This document shows, in pieces, positions 1-9,574 of a stretch of DNA of 55,106 nt (positions within the stretch are counted from its first letter, which is position 1; every line of letters begins with the position of its first letter). This DNA is from Bacilli bacterium (GTDB lineage Bacteria; Bacillota_I; Bacilli_A; RF39; UBA660). Made by a program: the position numbers and the translations under genes. The notes beneath the pieces were generated by a model, which was not told the DNA's origin, did no database searches, and saw only the letters and a program-made list of their open reading frames with translations. The stretch is taken from positions 1 through 55,106 of the forward strand of contig CAAGHO010000045.1 in the NCBI GenBank assembly GCA_900769695.1, written 5' to 3'.

Positions 1-35
1 CTACACTCTTTCCCTACACGACGCTCTTCCGATCT
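1..35. other. Illumina sequencing adapter
   Basis: These bases match the Illumina P5/TruSeq read-1 adapter, ending in GCTCTTCCGATCT, the ligation end of the adapter. Genomic sequence starts at about base 36. This is library contamination left on a contig end, so the window begins at an assembly break. Confidence 0.97.
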
Positions 36-1538
36 TTCTTTCTTTTCTTCTTCACTATCAACATTAACATCTTCACTACAGATATTAGCAAATTTTTTAC
101 CTTCATATTCCATTAATACTTGAAGACAAAATTCATCTACATATTCAGTCAAATATAAGATTTCATACCCTTTATCTTTGATTGATTCAACTTGAGGAAG
201 AGTATTAATCTTAGCAATACTTTCACCACAAGCATAGTAAATTTTATCTTGAGCATCTTTCATACGAGAAACATATTCTTTTAATGTTACTAATTTTTCT
301 TCAGTTGATGAATAAAACATAATTAAATCTTTTAAAACATCTTTATTCATTCCAAAATTATTATAAACACCAAACTTTAATTGCATTCCAAAGTTTTTGA
401 AGAAATTATCATATTTTTCTCTATCTTCTTCTAACATTTCTTCTAATTCTTTTTTTATTTTTTTCTCAATACTCTTAGCAATTAACTCTACTTGATGATC
501 TTCTTGTAAAGTTTCTCTTGAAATATTTAAGGAAATATCTTCACTGTCTACTAATCCTTTTACGAAACTAAAATAATCAGGTAGTAATTTTTCACATTTT
601 TCCATGATTAGTACTCCATTTGAATATAAAGCAAGTCCTTTTTCATATTCTTTTGTGTAATAATCATAGGCAGCATGATTTGGTATAAACATAAGTGATT
701 TATAGCTTGTCATACCTTCTACAGATGATGTTATTACTCTAGCTGGATCTTCATAATCATGATAAGTATCGGTATAGAAATGATTGTAATCATCATCACT
801 TACTTCATTCTTATTCTTCTTCCAAATTGGAACCATACTATTTAGAGTTTCTTCTTCATAGATATCTTCATACTCATCTTTTGTACCAGCTTTTAATTTA
901 GAAGTTTTCTTCATCATTATAATTGGATAAGTAATATAATTAGAATATTTTTTTACTAGTGTTTCTAATTTATATTGATCTAAATACTCACTATAATTAA
1001 CCTCTTCAGTATCATCTTTTAAATGTAAGATAATTTTTGTTCCATAGCTATCATAATCAACTTCTGTAATAGTATAACCATCTGCTCCATCACTCTTCCA
1101 AATATAAGCTTTATCTTCACCATACTTTTTACTAATAACTTCAATTTCTTTAGCTACCATAAAGGCAGAATAAAAGCCTACACCAAACTGTCCGATAACA
1201 TCAATATCTTTTTTCTTTTCATTTTCAAGTCTAAACATTTCTGTACCTGATTCTGCTATTGTACCAAGATTTTTTTCAAGTTCTTCTTCATTCATACCAA
1301 TACCATTATCAGTAACAGTTATTGTTCTTTCATCTTTATTAAAACCTAAGTTAATCTTAAAATCTTCTTTTTTTAGTTTTACCTTTCTATCAGTTAGTGA
1401 ACGATAATACAATTTATCTATCGCATCACTAGCATTAGAAATTAATTCTCTTAAAAATATTTCTTTATTTGTGTAAATTGAATTAATCATAAGATCTAAT
1501 AGTTTCTTAGATTCTGCTTTAAATTGTTTTTTCTTCAT
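36..1538 (-). CDS. htpG: Chaperone HtpG (Hsp90), 3' end missing
   Basis: ATP-dependent cytosolic chaperone of the Hsp90 family. From the ATG at 1538 the frame stays open for 501 codons until it meets the adapter. The GHKL ATP-binding motifs are intact: NASDA (about residues 35-39), DNGIGM (77-82) and GQFGVGFYSAF (about 116-126), followed by the middle domain with NISRE. HtpG is usually 600-630 residues, so roughly the last 120, the C-terminal dimerisation domain, lie beyond the contig end. The truncation is an assembly edge and not a sign of a pseudogene. A sigma-A promoter overlapped by a CIRCE element lies directly upstream, so HrcA repression is expected. Confidence 0.96.
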
Positions 1539-1582
1539 TTTTGCTTCACTCTTTCTGTTAGAGAAATACCCCTAACAATTAA

Positions 1583-1611
1583 ATACTAACACCATAATTA
1601 GCACTTGTCAA
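1583..1611 (-). promoter_or_regulatory. Sigma-A promoter of htpG
   Basis: On the minus strand a perfect -35 TTGACA (1606-1611) and an extended -10, TGT followed by TAGTAT (1583-1588), are separated by 17 bases. The -35 lies inside the CIRCE repeat, so a bound repressor would block polymerase. Confidence 0.75.
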
Positions 1612-1624
1612 GTGTGATTGCTAA
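1598..1624. promoter_or_regulatory. CIRCE element (HrcA operator)
   Basis: TTAGCACTT, nine bases, then GATTGCTAA. Each arm matches the CIRCE consensus (TTAGCACTC-N9-GAGTGCTAA) at 8 of 9 positions and spacing is canonical. It overlaps the -35 of htpG. HrcA itself is not in the window. Confidence 0.88.
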
Positions 1625-1635
1625 ATAATATTTTT

Positions 1636-2520
1636 TTAGATATTATCTAAATTAAAATCTGGAATAAAACTTTCCTCTTGAGTATCCCCTTCTTGAATAA
1701 AAGCATTAACTAGCCCTAAATCACAAGCATAATTAACCACGTCATCATATTCTTCTTCTAAAACTTTATGATTTAATTCTTCATAAATATACTTTTCAAT
1801 TGGAGTATACTGATTCATAATGCTTATATAAATATTATCCTTATAGGTATCATATAGATATTTAATTATTTTTTTTGCATCTTCTCTTAATCCTGGAAGT
1901 AATAAAATTCTAACTACCAATCCTTTTTTTAAAATGCCATCTTCTATCACTGGCATACCTACTTGTTTATACATTTCTTCTATAGCACTACTGGCATATT
2001 TAAAATAATTTTTACAATTAGAATATTTTAAAGCGTATTTATCATCAAAGTATTTTAAATCAGCAAGATAAATATCTACTAAAGAATCCATCATCTTTAT
2101 GGTTTCAACATTTTCATAACTACTAGTATTATAGACTATAGGAATAGTTAGTCCTTCTTTTCTTGCTTTTAATATTCCCTTTCTTATTAATGGTACATAG
2201 TGTGTAGGAGTAACTAAATTAATATTATGAACATTTCTTTTTTGTTGTTCTAAAAGAATTTCTTTAAATCTTTTAATAGAAATTTCTTTGCCATATCCAT
2301 CTCTTATTTTTTTATTTTGACAAAAAACGCAACCTAAATTACAATTTGTAAAAAAGATTGTGCCACTACCTCTAGATCCAGAAATAAATGGTTCTTCATA
2401 CATATGAGTAGACACTAAAGAGACCTTTATTTTTGCATTAGCCTTGCAATAACCAAATTTTTTATATCTGTCAACACAACAATTTCTTGGACATAAACCG
2501 CATTTTTTTAATACATTCAT
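1636..2520 (-). CDS. Radical SAM protein, PflA/PflX-like activase family
   Basis: Putative radical S-adenosylmethionine enzyme related to the proteins annotated as pyruvate formate-lyase activating enzyme-like (COG1313). The radical SAM cluster motif is C60-NLG-C64-VF-C67, which would hold the [4Fe-4S] cluster. A second cysteine group at the N-terminus (C7, C10, C14, C15, C25) may bind another metal or cluster. The length of 294 residues is usual for this group. The start has AGGTGG four bases upstream of ATG. The substrate is not known: no glycyl-radical enzyme gene lies nearby, so the activase role is a family label and not shown by context. Confidence 0.8.
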   Translation of the reverse strand: MNVLKKCGLCPRNCCVDRYKKFGYCKANAKIKVSLVSTHMYEEPFISGSRGSGTIFFTNCNLGCVFCQNKKIRDGYGKEISIKRFKEILLEQQKRNVHNINLVTPTHYVPLIRKGILKARKEGLTIPIVYNTSSYENVETIKMMDSLVDIYLADLKYFDDKYALKYSNCKNYFKYASSAIEEMYKQVGMPVIEDGILKKGLVVRILLLPGLREDAKKIIKYLYDTYKDNIYISIMNQYTPIEKYIYEELNHKVLEEEYDDVVNYACDLGLVNAFIQEGDTQEESFIPDFNLDNI

Positions 2521-2620
2521 TTAACCACCTAAATTTATTTTCTATTTATTAATTAAATCTTTCCATATTTCTTAATTATTTAGATTTCATTCACCATAAT
2601 AACTTTTTAAAACACTGGAT

Positions 2621-2649
2621 AGTCTAACATAACTTTAATTTTATTACAA
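2621..2649 (-). promoter_or_regulatory. Candidate promoter of the radical SAM gene
   Basis: Minus-strand TTGTAA (2644-2649), a 17-base spacer ending in TGT, then TAGACT (2621-2626). It would leave a leader of about 95 bases. The -10 is poor; nothing else is visible in the 2521-2700 gap. Confidence 0.3.
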
Positions 2650-2700
2650 TTAGTTTTAATCAAAAAAAACAAATAGATTAAACTCTAAATGTTTTCATAA

Positions 2701-4149
2701 TTATATATTGACATGCTCCTTTTTATTTCGTTTTTCAACAGCCCTTAAACACTCTTCGATATCATTAAAATAAATCTTTCCATCTTTTAATTTTTGATAT
2801 GTTTCATTGCCCTTTCCTAAAACAAGAACCATATCTTTTTCTTTTGCCATCATAATTGCTTTTTCTATTGCTTCATGTCTATCAATCACTATTTCATAAT
2901 TATCATGAGTATCTTTTAACTCACTAATTATATCATTACAAATATCTTTAGGATCCTCACTTCTAGGATCTTCGTAAGTAAATATTGCATAACTAGCATT
3001 ATTAACAACTGCATTTCCAACTTTTGGTCTTTTTAAATAATCTCTTTCACCCGCTTGGCCAATTACTACAATTGATCTATTAATATCCAAAGTGTGAACA
3101 AAATTAAGCAAGTTAGTAATACCATTTGGAGTATGAGCATAATCAACCATTACATAGTATGGTGTATGTGTGTCTAAAAGTTCTAGACGCCCATCAACTT
3201 TTATTTTAGAAATATTTTTAATCAAATCATTAATATCAAATCCTAAGGCAAGGGTAGCAAGAAGTCCTGCTGATAAATTATACACATTGAAATCTCCAAG
3301 CAATGGACTTTCAACATCATATATTTGATTATCATACTTCCATGTAATTAAAGTTTTATGTGGAAAAACTGAAAATTTTACTATTTGAAGATCATTATCA
3401 GAATTTTTTCCATAAGTTAAAACCTTTCCATTACAAGATGACATCATTTCTCCACAATACTTATCATCACCATTTAAAATACAAAATCCATCTTTTTTAG
3501 TTCTTTTAAATAAATTTTTCTTACAATCTATATAATTTTCAAAACTGCCATGAATATTTAAGTGTTCACTAGTAATATTTGTGTAAACACTAATATCATA
3601 TTCTAAATTTTCAAGTCTTTTACGAAAGAATGCTTCACTACTTGCTTCCATAACGGCAAAGTTACAACCATCATCCTTAAAATCTCTTAAAAATTTATAT
3701 AGACGAGTTTCATCAGGGGTAGTATTTGGATTATCATCACAAACCTTATCTTTCCATGAACGACCATTCGTACCAATGTAACCACAATTGTCTTTACCTA
3801 TTAAAGTTTGAATTATGGTTGCTGTTGAAGTTTTTCCATCTGTTCCAGTTACTCCTATCATTGTTAATTCTTTATTAGGATAATCATAAAACTTTTGACA
3901 TAGTTTTGATAATTCTTCATTAGTATTAGAAACTTTAATTATTGGAACACTTTTTTCTGGAATATCCTTGCTAACTACAATCGCACTAGCACCATTTTCT
4001 ATTGCTTGATCAATAAAATCATGTCTATCTGCGGTTACTCCCATAGTACAAATAAACAAATCATTCTTTTCTACTTCTTTAGAATTAATTTTTATATCTT
4101 TTATTAAGACATCTGAATCAACATCGTATAATTCACATAATTTTTTCAT
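2701..4149 (-). CDS. murE: UDP-N-acetylmuramoyl-tripeptide synthetase MurE
   Basis: Cytosolic Mur ligase adding the third amino acid to UDP-MurNAc-L-Ala-D-Glu in peptidoglycan synthesis. The 482 residues show the Mur N-domain, an ATP-binding loop GVTGTDGKTS (about 99-109), the central-domain NTTPDE segment and, near residue 398, DPRSEDP. That last motif resembles the DNPR motif of diaminopimelate-adding MurE, where the Arg contacts the substrate carboxylate; lysine-adding enzymes usually lack this Arg. Diaminopimelate is therefore the more likely substrate, but the change of N to D leaves doubt. Start: GGGTGA seven bases before ATG. It is divergent from the arginase-like gene and is not grouped with murF or ddl. 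Confidence 0.93.
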   Translation of the reverse strand: MKKLCELYDVDSDVLIKDIKINSKEVEKNDLFICTMGVTADRHDFIDQAIENGASAIVVSKDIPEKSVPIIKVSNTNEELSKLCQKFYDYPNKELTMIGVTGTDGKTSTATIIQTLIGKDNCGYIGTNGRSWKDKVCDDNPNTTPDETRLYKFLRDFKDDGCNFAVMEASSEAFFRKRLENLEYDISVYTNITSEHLNIHGSFENYIDCKKNLFKRTKKDGFCILNGDDKYCGEMMSSCNGKVLTYGKNSDNDLQIVKFSVFPHKTLITWKYDNQIYDVESPLLGDFNVYNLSAGLLATLALGFDINDLIKNISKIKVDGRLELLDTHTPYYVMVDYAHTPNGITNLLNFVHTLDINRSIVVIGQAGERDYLKRPKVGNAVVNNASYAIFTYEDPRSEDPKDICNDIISELKDTHDNYEIVIDRHEAIEKAIMMAKEKDMVLVLGKGNETYQKLKDGKIYFNDIEECLRAVEKRNKKEHVNI

Positions 4150-4206
4150 CTATTCTTCACCCATTATCATTATAACGTAAAATCTTGTAAAATTAAAGAT
4201 TTATTG

Positions 4207-4235
4207 TTGATATAAAATGTTTTTTAGGTTAAATT
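4207..4235 (+). promoter_or_regulatory. Candidate promoter of the arginase-family gene
   Basis: TTGATA, 17 bases, TAAATT. Transcription would begin near 4242, just 5' of the ribosome binding site used by the ATG at 4259. This argues against the earlier ATG at 4241. Confidence 0.4.
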
Positions 4236-4258
4236 AAAGAATGTACGAGGTGAATTTT

Positions 4259-5167
4259 ATGAAAAGTGTTGTTATTGGAGCTGGTTCTGATTTGGGTGTT
4301 CACATAGATGGCGCTAAACTTGGACCAACTCAATTAATAAATGATATAAAGAGTTTTTATAAAGGAGAAATAATTGAATTTCATCAGGATTCTTCTATAA
4401 TCAAAAGTAGAAATATTTCCGATAGAAGTAAAAACAGATATGAGATAAATGAATTAAATGAAAAAATGTATAATTCAATAGTTGATAAGATGAAGCAAGG
4501 TTATTTTCCAATTACTCTTGGTGGAGACCATACTGTTGCGATAGCATCAAGTCTTGCTGATGCTAAAGTAAATGAAGATGTTGGTATTATTTGGATAGAT
4601 GCTCATGGAGATTATAATACATTTAAAACAACTATTACAGGTAACATTCATGGTCTTCCACTTGCTGCTATTACTGGATATGAATGTGAAGACTTAAGAT
4701 TATTTCATAGAGGAGAAATTATTCAACCTGCAAAAGCTGTTATTGTTGGTGCTAGAAGTCTTGATAAAGCTGAGGCTGAAAACTTAAAGTATTCTGGAGT
4801 TACTGTATTTACTACTGAAGACATCAAAAAAGAAGGCGTTGAAAGCATTATGAAAAAAGCCTTTGATATTGCTGGATATAAAACAAGAAGTATCCACATA
4901 AGTTATGATTTAGATGTTATTGATCCCGAATTTGCTCCTGGAGTTTCCGTTCCAGAATTCGATGGTATTAATACTGATGAAGCCATGGAAATATGTGACT
5001 ATATTATAGAGCATTTTGATAAAGTAACTTCTTATGATATTGTTGAATTAAATCCACTAAGAGACGTTTCAAGAAAAACAGAACAAATTGCTTTAAATAT
5101 ACTTGCTAAAACAATTAATAAAATTAATGAATTAGAAGATAAAGAAATAGAGGAACCATTATATTGA
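4259..5167 (+). CDS. Arginase/agmatinase (ureohydrolase) family protein
   Basis: Predicted dimanganese hydrolase cleaving a guanidino group to release urea. All metal-binding motifs are present: GGDHTVA (near residue 88), DAHGDYN (near 114), and SYDLDVIDPEFAPG (near 217-230), plus NIHGLPLA, which resembles the arginase substrate loop. The start at 4259 is chosen because GAGGTG sits seven bases upstream; the ATG at 4241 has no binding site. The length of 302 residues fits bacterial arginases. Arginase (RocF type) is the best guess, agmatinase or formimidoylglutamase the alternatives. It stands alone on the plus strand between murE and ileS with its own terminator. Confidence 0.85.
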   Translation: MKSVVIGAGSDLGVHIDGAKLGPTQLINDIKSFYKGEIIEFHQDSSIIKSRNISDRSKNRYEINELNEKMYNSIVDKMKQGYFPITLGGDHTVAIASSLADAKVNEDVGIIWIDAHGDYNTFKTTITGNIHGLPLAAITGYECEDLRLFHRGEIIQPAKAVIVGARSLDKAEAENLKYSGVTVFTTEDIKKEGVESIMKKAFDIAGYKTRSIHISYDLDVIDPEFAPGVSVPEFDGINTDEAMEICDYIIEHFDKVTSYDIVELNPLRDVSRKTEQIALNILAKTINKINELEDKEIEEPLY

Positions 5168-5180
5168 TTCCTCTTTTTTA
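5149..5180 (+). terminator. Terminator of the arginase-family gene
   Basis: AGAGGAA/TTCCTCT stem (5149-5155 with 5168-5174) followed by a T run, overlapping the end of the coding region. Confidence 0.75.
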
Positions 5181-8100
5181 TTAGATTTTTTCTACTTTTA
5201 TTTCTATTTGTAAATCGTTTAAATCATATAACTCTGAAATATCTTTAGAAACTATTAATTCATCTGCAAGTGTTTCTCCACTAATATAATCTTTATATAA
5301 AGTAATCATTTTATCTATAGTTTCATTTGTTGAATAATAAACTTTAATGTGATCTGTTATAACAAAATCAGCTTCTTTTCTTAAACTTTGAACCTTTCTT
5401 ACAAACTCACGAGCAAGACCTTCTAATATTAATTTTTCATCTAGATGAGTATCAAGAACTACACACGTCTTATTGTCACTACTTGCAGCATAACCATCTT
5501 TTACTTCAATAGATTGAATTGTGTTATCACTATTAATAACAAAGTCTTCTCCATCTAAATTTATAGTTAAATCTTCTGTATTTATTCTAGAACATTCTTC
5601 ACTAGATAACTCTTTTAATTTTTCTTGTAACAATTTAATTTTAGGTCCTAATTCTTTTCCTAAAACTTTGAAATTAGGTTTTAATGAATATTTTAAATAT
5701 TCAGTCATGTCTTCTTTATAGGTTATACTCTTAACGTTTAACTCTTCTTTGATGATCGAATCTAAATTACCAATGATATCTTTTGCCTCTTTTGCTAAAA
5801 TAACTTCATTTATAGGTTGACGAACCTTGATATTAGCATCTTCTCTGGCATCACGTCCAAGACTACAAATATCTCTAACCAAATCCATTTTTGCTTCTAC
5901 TTCTTCATTTACTAAACTTTCATAAAATTTTGGAAAATCAGCTAAATGAACGCTTTCTTCACCAGTTAATTTTGTATAGATTTCATCTGATATATATGGA
6001 GTTATAGGAGCTGTTAGTTTTGCTAAAGTAACTAAAACTTCATATGTTGTTAAGTACACTGATTTTTTACTATCTGATAGCTCTGAATCCCAGAATCTCC
6101 TTCTGTTGCTTCTAATATACCAGTTAGATAAATCATCATTTAAGAAAGGTACAATTAATTTTACAACTTTGTTTAAGTCGTATTCTTCATAAGCATTAAC
6201 TACATCATTAACCAATTTATTTAATTTAGAAAGTAGCCATTTATCAATTAATTCTCTATCTTCTACCTTTATATCATATTCTCTTGGATCAATATTATCT
6301 GCATTAGCATACATTTCAAAGAAAGCATATGCATTTTTAAATGTTGCATAGTATTTAGAATAAATTTCTTTTAAACCTACCATATCAAATCGTAATGGAG
6401 TCCAAACTGGAGATGCATACAACATATAATATCTAACAGGATCCGCTCCATATTCAGTCATAATATCTATTGGATTGATAATATTTCCTACTGATTTAGA
6501 CATTTTCTTACCGTGAGCATCAAGCATCATATCATTAACAACAACATTTCTGTAACTAGATACTCCTGATACTAATGTTGAAATACAAAGTAGAGAGTTA
6601 AACCAACCTCTTGTTTGATCAACTCCTTCAGCAATAAAGTCGCCTGGAAATTGTGATTCAAATAATTCTTTATTTTCAAATGGGTAATGAAATTGAGCAT
6701 AAGGCATGGCTCCACTATCAAACCATACATCCATAACATCAGTAACTCTAGACATTTCTTTGCCGCAGCAACTACATTTAATATGTAGATTATCAACATA
6801 AGGTCTATGAAGTTCAATCTTTCTAACATCAATATCTTCTACTAATTTTTCTTGTAATTCATCTAGTGAACCAATACATTCAACGTGTCCACAATCACAA
6901 GTCCAAAGTGGCATAGGACATCCCCAGTATCTATTTCTAGAAATTCCCCAATCTACCATTCCTTCTAACCAGTTATTGAATCTTTTTTCACCAACATAAG
7001 CTGGATACCAATTAACTTTTTTATTACAATCTATTATTTGTTGTTTTAATTTAGTTGTTTCAATATACCATGCTGGCTTAGCATAATAGATTAATGGTTT
7101 TTTACATCTCCAACAATGGGGATAATCATGAGTTATTTTTTGCTTTTTGAATAGTTTATCATTTTCTTTCAAATATTTGATAATATCAAGCTCAAGCTCA
7201 GAATCAGTCACTACTCTGCCTTTCCAAGGTCCAACAGTATAACAACCATCTTTATTTACACTTTGAGAAAAACTAATACCGTTTGCTTTTGCAACACGTG
7301 AGTCATCTTCACCATAGGCAGGAGCAATATGAACTATTCCAGTACCATCTTCTGCTGTAACATAAGAATCTGCTAAAACTTCAAATGCCCTACCTTCTAC
7401 ATTAGCAAAAGGCATTAATTGGCAATACTTCTTACCTACTAAATCCACTCCCTTATAAGTTTCTAATACTTCATAACAATCACCAAGTACTTTATCAGCC
7501 AAAGTCTTTCCTACTATAAAGTTGTAACCCTTTGATGAAGCCTTAATATATTCATATTCTGGATTTACACAAGCTGCCACGTTATCAATCAAAGTCCATG
7601 GTGTAGTAGTCCAAACTAGTAAGTAACAATCTTCCTCTACTAATTTAAAAGGAACGATTACTGTATTAACAGAATCTTGTTGATATCCCTGAGACACCTC
7701 ATTTTGTGATAATTCTGTTCCACATCTTGGACAATATGGAAGAACCTTATTACCATGATAAATTAATCCCTTATCAAAAATATTTTTTATTAACCACCAT
7801 TCTGATTCAATGTAATCATTAGTACAAGTTATATATGGATTTGTACAATCAATAAATTGCCCCATCATTTCTGTAACTTTTTTTACTTCATCAATATTTG
7901 AATCAGTTTCTTTATTGCATTCCTTACAAAAATTTTCTATTCCAAACTTTTCAATGTCAGATTTATTTTTGAAGCCAAGTTTTTTTTCGACATTAACTTC
8001 AATTGGTAATCCATGTGTATCTAATCCTATTTTTCTTAAAACTTTATAGCCCTGCATTGTTTTGTACTTACAAATAGCATCTTTAATAGTTTTTGCGAAA

Positions 8101-8279
8101 ACATGATGTAGTCCTGGTTTTGCATTAGCATAAATTGGACCATCATAGAACACATACATATCATTGCCATCTCTATTTTCAATTGTCTTTTTTAGGATAT
8201 TTTCAACCCCACCCCATTCTTCTCTTATAGACTTTTCTATTTCAGATACATTTCCTGCTCTTAATTTTTCAAATTTCAT
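5181..8279 (-). CDS. ileS: Isoleucyl-tRNA synthetase, eukaryote-like (IleS2-type)
   Basis: Charges tRNA-Ile. The 1032-residue class I synthetase has the HIGH-equivalent GLHH at 56-59 within PIYANAKPGLHHV, the DTHGLPIE segment, an editing domain, WWL and GWF landmarks, and KMSKS near residue 590, followed by an anticodon-binding domain. The PxxANxxPGxHH form of the first motif and the length are those of the IleS2 (eukaryotic-like) subtype, often less sensitive to mupirocin, and differ from the IleS1 of B. subtilis. GAGGAG lies 11 bases before the ATG. It is the second gene after the T-box leader, 38 bases behind the antiporter gene, with no terminator visible between them. Confidence 0.97.
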   Translation of the reverse strand: MKFEKLRAGNVSEIEKSIREEWGGVENILKKTIENRDGNDMYVFYDGPIYANAKPGLHHVFAKTIKDAICKYKTMQGYKVLRKIGLDTHGLPIEVNVEKKLGFKNKSDIEKFGIENFCKECNKETDSNIDEVKKVTEMMGQFIDCTNPYITCTNDYIESEWWLIKNIFDKGLIYHGNKVLPYCPRCGTELSQNEVSQGYQQDSVNTVIVPFKLVEEDCYLLVWTTTPWTLIDNVAACVNPEYEYIKASSKGYNFIVGKTLADKVLGDCYEVLETYKGVDLVGKKYCQLMPFANVEGRAFEVLADSYVTAEDGTGIVHIAPAYGEDDSRVAKANGISFSQSVNKDGCYTVGPWKGRVVTDSELELDIIKYLKENDKLFKKQKITHDYPHCWRCKKPLIYYAKPAWYIETTKLKQQIIDCNKKVNWYPAYVGEKRFNNWLEGMVDWGISRNRYWGCPMPLWTCDCGHVECIGSLDELQEKLVEDIDVRKIELHRPYVDNLHIKCSCCGKEMSRVTDVMDVWFDSGAMPYAQFHYPFENKELFESQFPGDFIAEGVDQTRGWFNSLLCISTLVSGVSSYRNVVVNDMMLDAHGKKMSKSVGNIINPIDIMTEYGADPVRYYMLYASPVWTPLRFDMVGLKEIYSKYYATFKNAYAFFEMYANADNIDPREYDIKVEDRELIDKWLLSKLNKLVNDVVNAYEEYDLNKVVKLIVPFLNDDLSNWYIRSNRRRFWDSELSDSKKSVYLTTYEVLVTLAKLTAPITPYISDEIYTKLTGEESVHLADFPKFYESLVNEEVEAKMDLVRDICSLGRDAREDANIKVRQPINEVILAKEAKDIIGNLDSIIKEELNVKSITYKEDMTEYLKYSLKPNFKVLGKELGPKIKLLQEKLKELSSEECSRINTEDLTINLDGEDFVINSDNTIQSIEVKDGYAASSDNKTCVVLDTHLDEKLILEGLAREFVRKVQSLRKEADFVITDHIKVYYSTNETIDKMITLYKDYISGETLADELIVSKDISELYDLNDLQIEIKVEKI

Positions 8280-8317
8280 TTTTTTACACGCTCCTCTTTT
8301 AATTTAGTTTTTTTATT

Positions 8318-9271
8318 TTATCCTACAATTACAAAACTGTAATAAATAACAAATATAATTAAAAATACAATTCCTGCCTTTTTATCAAGTCTATGATTTT
8401 TAAAACTAAACAAGAATAATAGTATTGCTGATAATAACATCACAATTACATCAATATAGTTAATTGTAAAATGACTTATTCCACCAAATATAGTAAGTGG
8501 GACTCCTAATACAATACCTATATTAAATATATTACTACCAACAACGTTACCTATTGCTATATCATACTCTTTCTTCCTTGTAGCAATAGTACTAGTTACA
8601 AGTTCAGGAAGACTAGTTCCTAATGCTATAATAGTAAGTGATATTAGTCTTTCACTTACACCAATCATTTTGGCTATTATACTTGCAGAATCAACTACAG
8701 CATTACTTCCAAGTACTAAACATATTATTCCAAATATCGTGAAAATAATTGATTTTAACATTCCATATTTTGGTAATTCTTCCTCTTCGTCATCAACCTT
8801 ATTTCTCATTGAGGCAAATAAATAGTATACAAATATTAAGAAAAATAAGATTATTGTTATTCCATCTGAACGAGTTAGACTATTAAGGTTAGTACCCGAT
8901 AAAACCTTGTCGCACATTAATACAGAAAGTAATGTTGAAAGTAAAATTGTAATTGGTAGTTCCTTCTTTACTGTTGCATTTTTAACATGTAAAGGATGAA
9001 TACAACTACATATTCCTAGTATCAATAAAATATTTAAGATATTACTTCCAATAACATTTCCAAGGACTATGTCTCCTTGGCTTGTAATAGCTGATTTTAT
9101 TGAAACCGCAAATTCTGGTGCACTAGTACCAAAAGCAACTATAGTTAAAGCAATAAGCATTTTTGATAAATGAAAATTTTGTGCTAGTGACGAAGCAGCA
9201 TCTACAAACAAATCTGCACCTTTTACTAAAATAATAAAACCTATAATTAAGATAATAATTTGTAATAACAT
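8318..9271 (-). CDS. Calcium/sodium antiporter family membrane protein (CaxA/YrbG-like)
   Basis: Predicted cation/calcium exchanger of the CaCA superfamily, about ten membrane helices. The two inverted alpha-repeats are clear: GTSAPEF with GNVIGSNILNI near the N-terminus and GTSLPEL with GNVVGSNIFNI in the second half; the acidic residues of these motifs form the cation site in known exchangers. The start is the ATG at 9271, with AAAGGAG seven bases upstream; an in-frame TTG at 9295 would overlap the leader terminator. It is the first gene after a T-box leader that should respond to uncharged tRNA-Ile, and ileS follows. A link between ion exchange and isoleucine charging is not established. 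Confidence 0.88.
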   Translation of the reverse strand: MLLQIIILIIGFIILVKGADLFVDAASSLAQNFHLSKMLIALTIVAFGTSAPEFAVSIKSAITSQGDIVLGNVIGSNILNILLILGICSCIHPLHVKNATVKKELPITILLSTLLSVLMCDKVLSGTNLNSLTRSDGITIILFFLIFVYYLFASMRNKVDDEEEELPKYGMLKSIIFTIFGIICLVLGSNAVVDSASIIAKMIGVSERLISLTIIALGTSLPELVTSTIATRKKEYDIAIGNVVGSNIFNIGIVLGVPLTIFGGISHFTINYIDVIVMLLSAILLFLFSFKNHRLDKKAGIVFLIIFVIYYSFVIVG

Positions 9272-9293
9272 TTTATTTCTCCTTTCTAAAAAC

Positions 9294-9509
9294 AAAAAAA
9301 CTATAAATATAAGGGCGAAAATAATTCCGTGGTACCACCTTAATTTATAGTTTAACTATACGCTTGATTCTCTTAACGTGAGATTTTCGTCTTTGACTTA
9401 TCCTCAAAGAGCACTTGAAAGTGATCTTAATATTAAATTTCTACTCCATTTCACCAAACTGAAGCTCTCTAAAAGAAATCATAATATTACGTCTTTCGCA
9501 TTTGCTTTC
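9294..9509 (-). promoter_or_regulatory. T-box leader, probably tRNA-Ile responsive
   Basis: The minus-strand leader carries the hallmark T-box core GGTGGTACCACGG (about 9326-9338), an AGAGAG/TTTGGTGAAA apical region of stem I, and a terminator in which CTATAAAT and ATTTATAG pair ahead of a seven-T run (9294-9300). A likely specifier codon is ATC (9423-9425), followed by A, which fits isoleucine and the downstream ileS. Uncharged tRNA-Ile would favour the antiterminator. The specifier assignment is from reading the fold by eye. Confidence 0.9.
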
Positions 9510-9515
9510 CTAGTT

Positions 9516-9544
9516 AATATAACATATTAAATAAAAAAAAACAA
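9516..9544 (-). promoter_or_regulatory. Promoter of the T-box-led operon
   Basis: Minus-strand TTGTTT (9539-9544), 17 bases ending in TGT, then TATATT (9516-9521). The first transcribed base would be near 9509. Confidence 0.6.
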
Positions 9545-9574
9545 GACAACAATTGCCATTTCAAATAGATAATT

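Noticed and set aside
5521..5721. Short plus-strand open frame inside ileS
   Set aside because: Antisense shadow of a conserved coding region, no binding site or known motif.
6572..6832. Second minus-strand frame inside ileS
   Set aside because: Overlaps the catalytic domain of ileS in another frame; no independent support.
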